DNA of 64,000 nt, from the NCBI GenBank assembly GCA_026120185.1, contig JANUWF010001176.1:5837501-5901500 (forward strand), written 5' to 3'. The notes under the pieces are model-generated. The model had not been told where the DNA came from. It made no database searches and worked only from the letters and a program-made list of their open reading frames with translations. Within the stretch, counting starts at the first letter, position 1. Each line of letters opens with the position of its first letter. The position numbers and the translations under genes are program-made. Source of the DNA: Voacanga thouarsii (lineage: Eukaryota; Streptophyta; Magnoliopsida; Gentianales; Apocynaceae). Shown here one piece after another: positions 60,344 through 64,000 of this stretch.

Positions 60344-61844
60344 ATGGCGTATCTAAGATACGATAGAAGTACCCTTCGGTAGCGCTCCGATCTAGTACCT
60401 CACCACCTGGTTTTATTTGCTACTCATGGAGTACGTTATCAAAAATTAGATGTCATTCCGACTTTCGTAAGTAAAAAGATTAAACTATTATTTATTTTTA
60501 GCAGAGTTTTGGAAGTAAATTTTGAATGAAATTGGGAGTTTAATTTCCTACCCATTGTACTAATATTTAAATTTACTACAAATATTTTTCAGCGTGTTAT
60601 TTTTAATTTCATTTGTAGAGAATAGATAAGCTAGGTACAACAGGAGAAACAGTCAAGGTGAAACTGGGGTATTTCCAAAACCATCTGATGCCAAATTTGC
60701 TCGCTGTCCCAAATATTGACAAGTTTGCCTACCTCGTTAGGGAGCAGTGGAAGGTATGCATCAAGTGTATATTGCAAGTTGATCCCTTAAAAAAAAAAAA
60801 AATTGTGCATTTCTGTGTGTGAATGTTAATGTATGAATCCTTGCCGACTCCATTTCCATGTTTTCTTGAATGTTTTTTGATGGATTCTATTGTGCAATAT
60901 GTATTTTAGAAATGCAAAGTAATATTTTTTGAAGTCATATTAGCTCCAACTGTTAGCTAACATCGATATAGAAAGGGGAATGGGGAGTTTCACATTTAGG
61001 TTTTTTTTTTCTCCAAAGCAGACTGCTTACTGCTTTTGTTCTTCTATTCATACATCTCTTAGAAGAGTCCGCTTGATTTTACTGCCCAAATAATTAGATG
61101 CCTGATGGCATAAAAACTGTTGTAAGCTTTGTGCAAAGGATTGTCAAGATTTTAACATATTAACTGTTTGACACTCATAAATTATCTCATCGTTCTAGTT
61201 AAATGTATTATATACCTTGAATATTTTTTAGTTTGTAGTATTAAAATTGGCATCCGTTTTTTTCATCTACTGCTTCTAGCTGATACTCAGTTGTGGTAAA
61301 TATTTATAATACAATTGCAATGTTTAGATTTACCAACCTAAGGAAGAGGAAGAGGTTAAAGTGGCCAAGCTAAAGACTGAGGAAGATTAGATGAAAGAAT
61401 ATCAAACTGTAACAAGACGGCTTGATAATACAACATTGGTCAGTACCCTGTACGTACTGCTTTGTTGAAACAAATTGTTATAAATGTTTTGCTGATCCTA
61501 GAGTCTGTCAGATTTTATTGCATCCTGCATGCAAAATCAATTCCTTCCACTACTAGGAATAGTAGACAAAGAGATTCTTATAGGTCTTAACTTTATGTGA
61601 GACTCCGTTTGACATTTTAGTGGCCTAAAGTAGTTATATTACATTTATATACTTCAAATTTGTTCATTTGTTAAAATTTATATGCCATTTAGTCTTTTAG
61701 TTTCTTATACTGGTTAATTAGTTCTTTTATCCTTTCTATGTTTGACCTATATATTAGTATTTATTTTAGGTTCTATGTAAGATCACTACCAAGGATGGCA
61801 ATGAAGTGCGAGAATCTGTGACAAAAGATGAAATTATATATGAG
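60344..61844 (+). pseudogene. RPL9: bL9m (mitochondrial ribosomal protein L9), longest copy, 4 exons
   Basis: Exons: 60344-60466, 60619-60753, 61328-61438, 61770-61844, all phase 0 with GT-AG borders. The product starts MAYLRYDRSTLR and has IDKLGTTGETVKVKLGY, NHLMPNLLAVPNIDKFAYLV, IYQPKEEEEVKVAK and TKDGNEVRESVTKDEIIYE. This is the plant mitochondrial form of bL9, a large-subunit ribosomal protein with an N-terminal rRNA-binding domain. Breaks: CAG to TAG at codon 13 and a TAG after EEED-type residues in exon 3 (61388-61390). The last exon (normally starting VARQL) is not found before 63070. A start downstream of codon 13 would lose the conserved N-terminus. Confidence 0.85.
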
Positions 61845-63064
61845 GTATGATTTTCTTCTTCTCTTCAAATTTCTACGTACCTCTGAAAGTAAGTACTTTT
61901 TATAAACAACACTTATTGTTTTCCTTTATTCCTCTCGGCCCCCCTTCCTTCTTTTTGTTTCTGATAACTTTTCTGTTTAGTTGCTATGCATATGTACACG
62001 TGTGTGTGCATGTTGTTTTGCGTGTACACAACTACAAAATCTATCGACGGATGACAGTAGGTATCAAGTTTCTTCAACAATGGATTTAGCGACCCAATTT
62101 CGGTTGCAGAATCTAAATTCAAAAAACTAATGCATTGAACATTTAGCTATAGGCCTTGCCCACCTGAAAGGTAAAAAGGGGTCTTGCCTCTTGATTTTGA
62201 ATGGATAGGGAATTCCAACTTTTCTTTGTTCCTTCCATCTTAGAATGCAGTATTAGGTTTGTGATGCATTAGCTAATTAAACTGGCTCTTAGGATGGATA
62301 AGAAAAGCATTTTTCTCCCAAGAGCAACTAAAATCAAAACTCACAGAATTGGAGAAGAACCATTAGCAACCTGAAAAATCCAAGCAAAAGGAGTTGGTGG
62401 TTGATTTACTTATTTTGTTGCGGAGCATGCTTTTGTAATTACTGTTGTGAATGCCTGATAGGTAGTACTGTTGGAGGGCCACGAGATGATTACTATTAAT
62501 CTAAAAATGAATCCCAATAATTGAGATCTTATTTTTTTACTATCAAGGTTCAAATCTCCAGCTTGACATATAGTTTAGGCATGTCTTATTTGGTGGTGAT
62601 CCATGACATTCACATGTAAATTTCATTGTTTGGATTTTTTTTTTTTTTTTTTGCTCGGGGGGAGGGAACAAATGAAGGGATTGAGTTTAGTTTTAAAATT
62701 TTAATATATTTTGTTCCGAAAGTGAATAGAAATGGAGGCAAAGGAAACTAACTAAAATTTATTTATAATCACTTCAAATTTTTTTATAACTGTCAAAAAC
62801 ATTGTCCTTATTATCATATATTCATAATTACTTAAAAATATGATTACTTTAAAAATAAATTACTAGGTTATATCTTCTTTTATCTTATTACTATCTAAGA
62901 AGGCAAATATACAATCTTCTCAAATTTTGTCCTTTCTATTCCCTCTAACTATTCCTTTTTTCTCTCGTCTCCTTTCCCTCAATCCAAACATAGCTTCAGG
63001 GTTCCAGGTTGAACACATGTTATTGAGCACGACCACAAGTAACCTTATAGTGTTATAAAATTAG
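61845..63064. other. bL9m intron 4 or 3' flank, no exon found
   Basis: I searched for a final bL9 exon and did not find one. Contains a T run at 62636-62652 and AT-rich sequence. The missing exon may lie beyond the copia element, outside the window. Confidence 0.45.
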
Positions 63065-63069
63065 GGTAG

Positions 63070-63418
63070 TGTTAGAATAAAATCTACACACTACACACTA
63101 AGAAAATTCTAACTATTCTTTGCACAAGAATTTCTCTTCAAACTTCTCTCTTTCTTTCTCTCACAATTCTTTCTCTAATCTTTCTTTCACTAATCTTTCT
63201 TTCACAAAATGATGGTGTATTACAAGCTTAGAGAATAACTCTATTTATAGAGCTCTAATTAGTGAAATACATCATGGCATACATCATCTTCAACTAATCT
63301 CAATTAATGATGTCTCCACTAAATGGTGGACATCCATAAAAATCTTCTAATAATTCACATAAATCCATAATTAGTGGAGCCTCCACTAATTAATGGAGAT
63401 TCCAATAATTCATAACAC
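63070..63418 (-). repeat. 3' LTR of a copia element at the window edge
   Basis: Minus strand: starts TGTTATGAATTATTGG at 63418 right after the polypurine tract CCAAGGGGGAG (63419-63429) and ends CTAACA at 63070; 349 bp. It is rich in TTTCTCTC-type pyrimidines on the plus strand. GGTAG (63065-63069) would be the target duplication; its partner lies outside. Confidence 0.8.
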
Positions 63419-64000
63419 TCCCCCTTGGATGTCCATCCATACATAAAGAATATGCCTCGTTAAAACCTTACTAGATAAAAACCCAGTGGGAAAAAAATCT
63501 AGTGAAGGAAAAAGAGTACACTATTCTATATGTCCATTTATTACTCCCCCGATGAGATGATTCCTTTAAATCTTTAAACCGACGCATACCGATTTTATAT
63601 CTCAACTTTTCAAATGTTGCAGTCGGTAAAGTCTTCGTGAAAATATCTGCGAGGTTATCACATGACCGAATTTGTAGCACATCAATTTCACCTTTCTTCT
63701 GGAGTTCATGAGTAAAGAAGAATTTTGGTGAAATATGTTTTGTCCGATCTCCTTTAATATATCCTCCTCGTAATTGAGCTATGCAAGCTGCATTGTCTTC
63801 ATAAAGAGGAGTTGGAATACCTTTGATTGATGATAATCCACAACTTTCTCGGATATAATGAATCATGGATCTTAGCCATACACATTCTCGACTTGCTTCA
63901 TGAATGACTATAATTTCAGCATGATTTGAAGAAGTATCTGCTATAGATTGTTTCATAGAACGCCATGATATAGCAGTATTTCCACATGTAAATAGATAGC
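63419..64000 (-). mobile_element. copia polyprotein, RNase H region (partial)
   Basis: An open frame from the window side to 63471 reads KQSIADTSSNHAEIIVIHEA, then SRECVWLRSMIHYI, then LYEDNAACIAQLRGGYIKGD, then HELQKKGEIDVLQI and DNLADIFTKTLP, the C-terminal RNase H of Ty1/copia polyproteins with its acidic residues (AEI, ED, D) in place. No stop or shift in about 160 codons, so this element may be younger than the others. Continues past 64000; integrase and RT are not visible. Confidence 0.85.

Larger units (their letters stand above)
57258..60826 (+). repeat. Segmental tandem repeat, unit C
   Basis: Third copy. Its left edge is the same bL9-intron/KH-exon fusion as unit B. Its right edge runs without a break into the remaining bL9 intron 2 (GAATGTTAATG), so the right end is the ancestral one. 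It keeps the 32 bp at the bL9 exon 1 donor that A and B lack. Confidence 0.9.

Noticed and set aside
1..64000. Endogenous viral (pararetrovirus or geminivirus) sequence
   Set aside because: Reverse transcriptases seen belong to copia, gypsy and RTE LINE elements with LTRs, primer sites or tails; no viral movement, coat or Rep motif noticed.

Overview
The window is nuclear DNA of a flowering plant, most likely a eudicot: AT-rich, long intergenic spacers, spliced genes with GT-AG introns, and a heavy load of plant transposons (Ty1/copia, Ty3/gypsy, RTE LINE, Stowaway MITE, Mutator-like inverted-repeat element, Helitron). Only one protein gene looks intact.

Layout. 1-6260: AT-rich spacer with a short, decayed Ty1/copia element (about 1541-3547, minus). 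6268-13380: an intact eight-exon gene for a five-KH-domain RNA-binding protein of the RCF3/HOS5 type (667 codons). 12972-60826: three tandem copies (units A, B, C, about 3.5 kb each) of one segment running from the last exons of the KH gene, through the spacer, to exon 2 of a gene for mitochondrial ribosomal protein bL9. From memory, Arabidopsis has the same two genes side by side (At5g53060 and At5g53070), so the triplication falls on an old conserved gene junction. The bL9 gene continues past unit C to 61844, but every bL9 copy here is broken.

Unit B is split in bL9 exon 2 by a 37,054-bp insertion (20001-57054). Comparison with units A and C gives the exact empty site: insertion between A and T, no target duplication, TC at one end, CTAG at the other with a hairpin just inside. 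These are the rules of a Helitron, lying on the minus strand. It carries fragments of host genes, mostly in its own orientation: exon 1 of an EMB514/DCL-like gene, a coiled-coil fragment, and the N-terminal WW-domain part of a trimethylguanosine-synthase-like gene, the last one internally duplicated. It was later hit by a gypsy element (permuted 3'pol-LTR-gag order), an RTE LINE and a 9.4-kb copia element. The last two can be dated after the internal duplication because the second copy shows their empty sites.

61845-64000: remainder of the bL9 region, ending in the 3' LTR and RNase H region of another copia element (minus) that runs off the window.

Functionally only the KH gene can be claimed as working; the rest is a readable history of duplication, gene capture and nested insertion.
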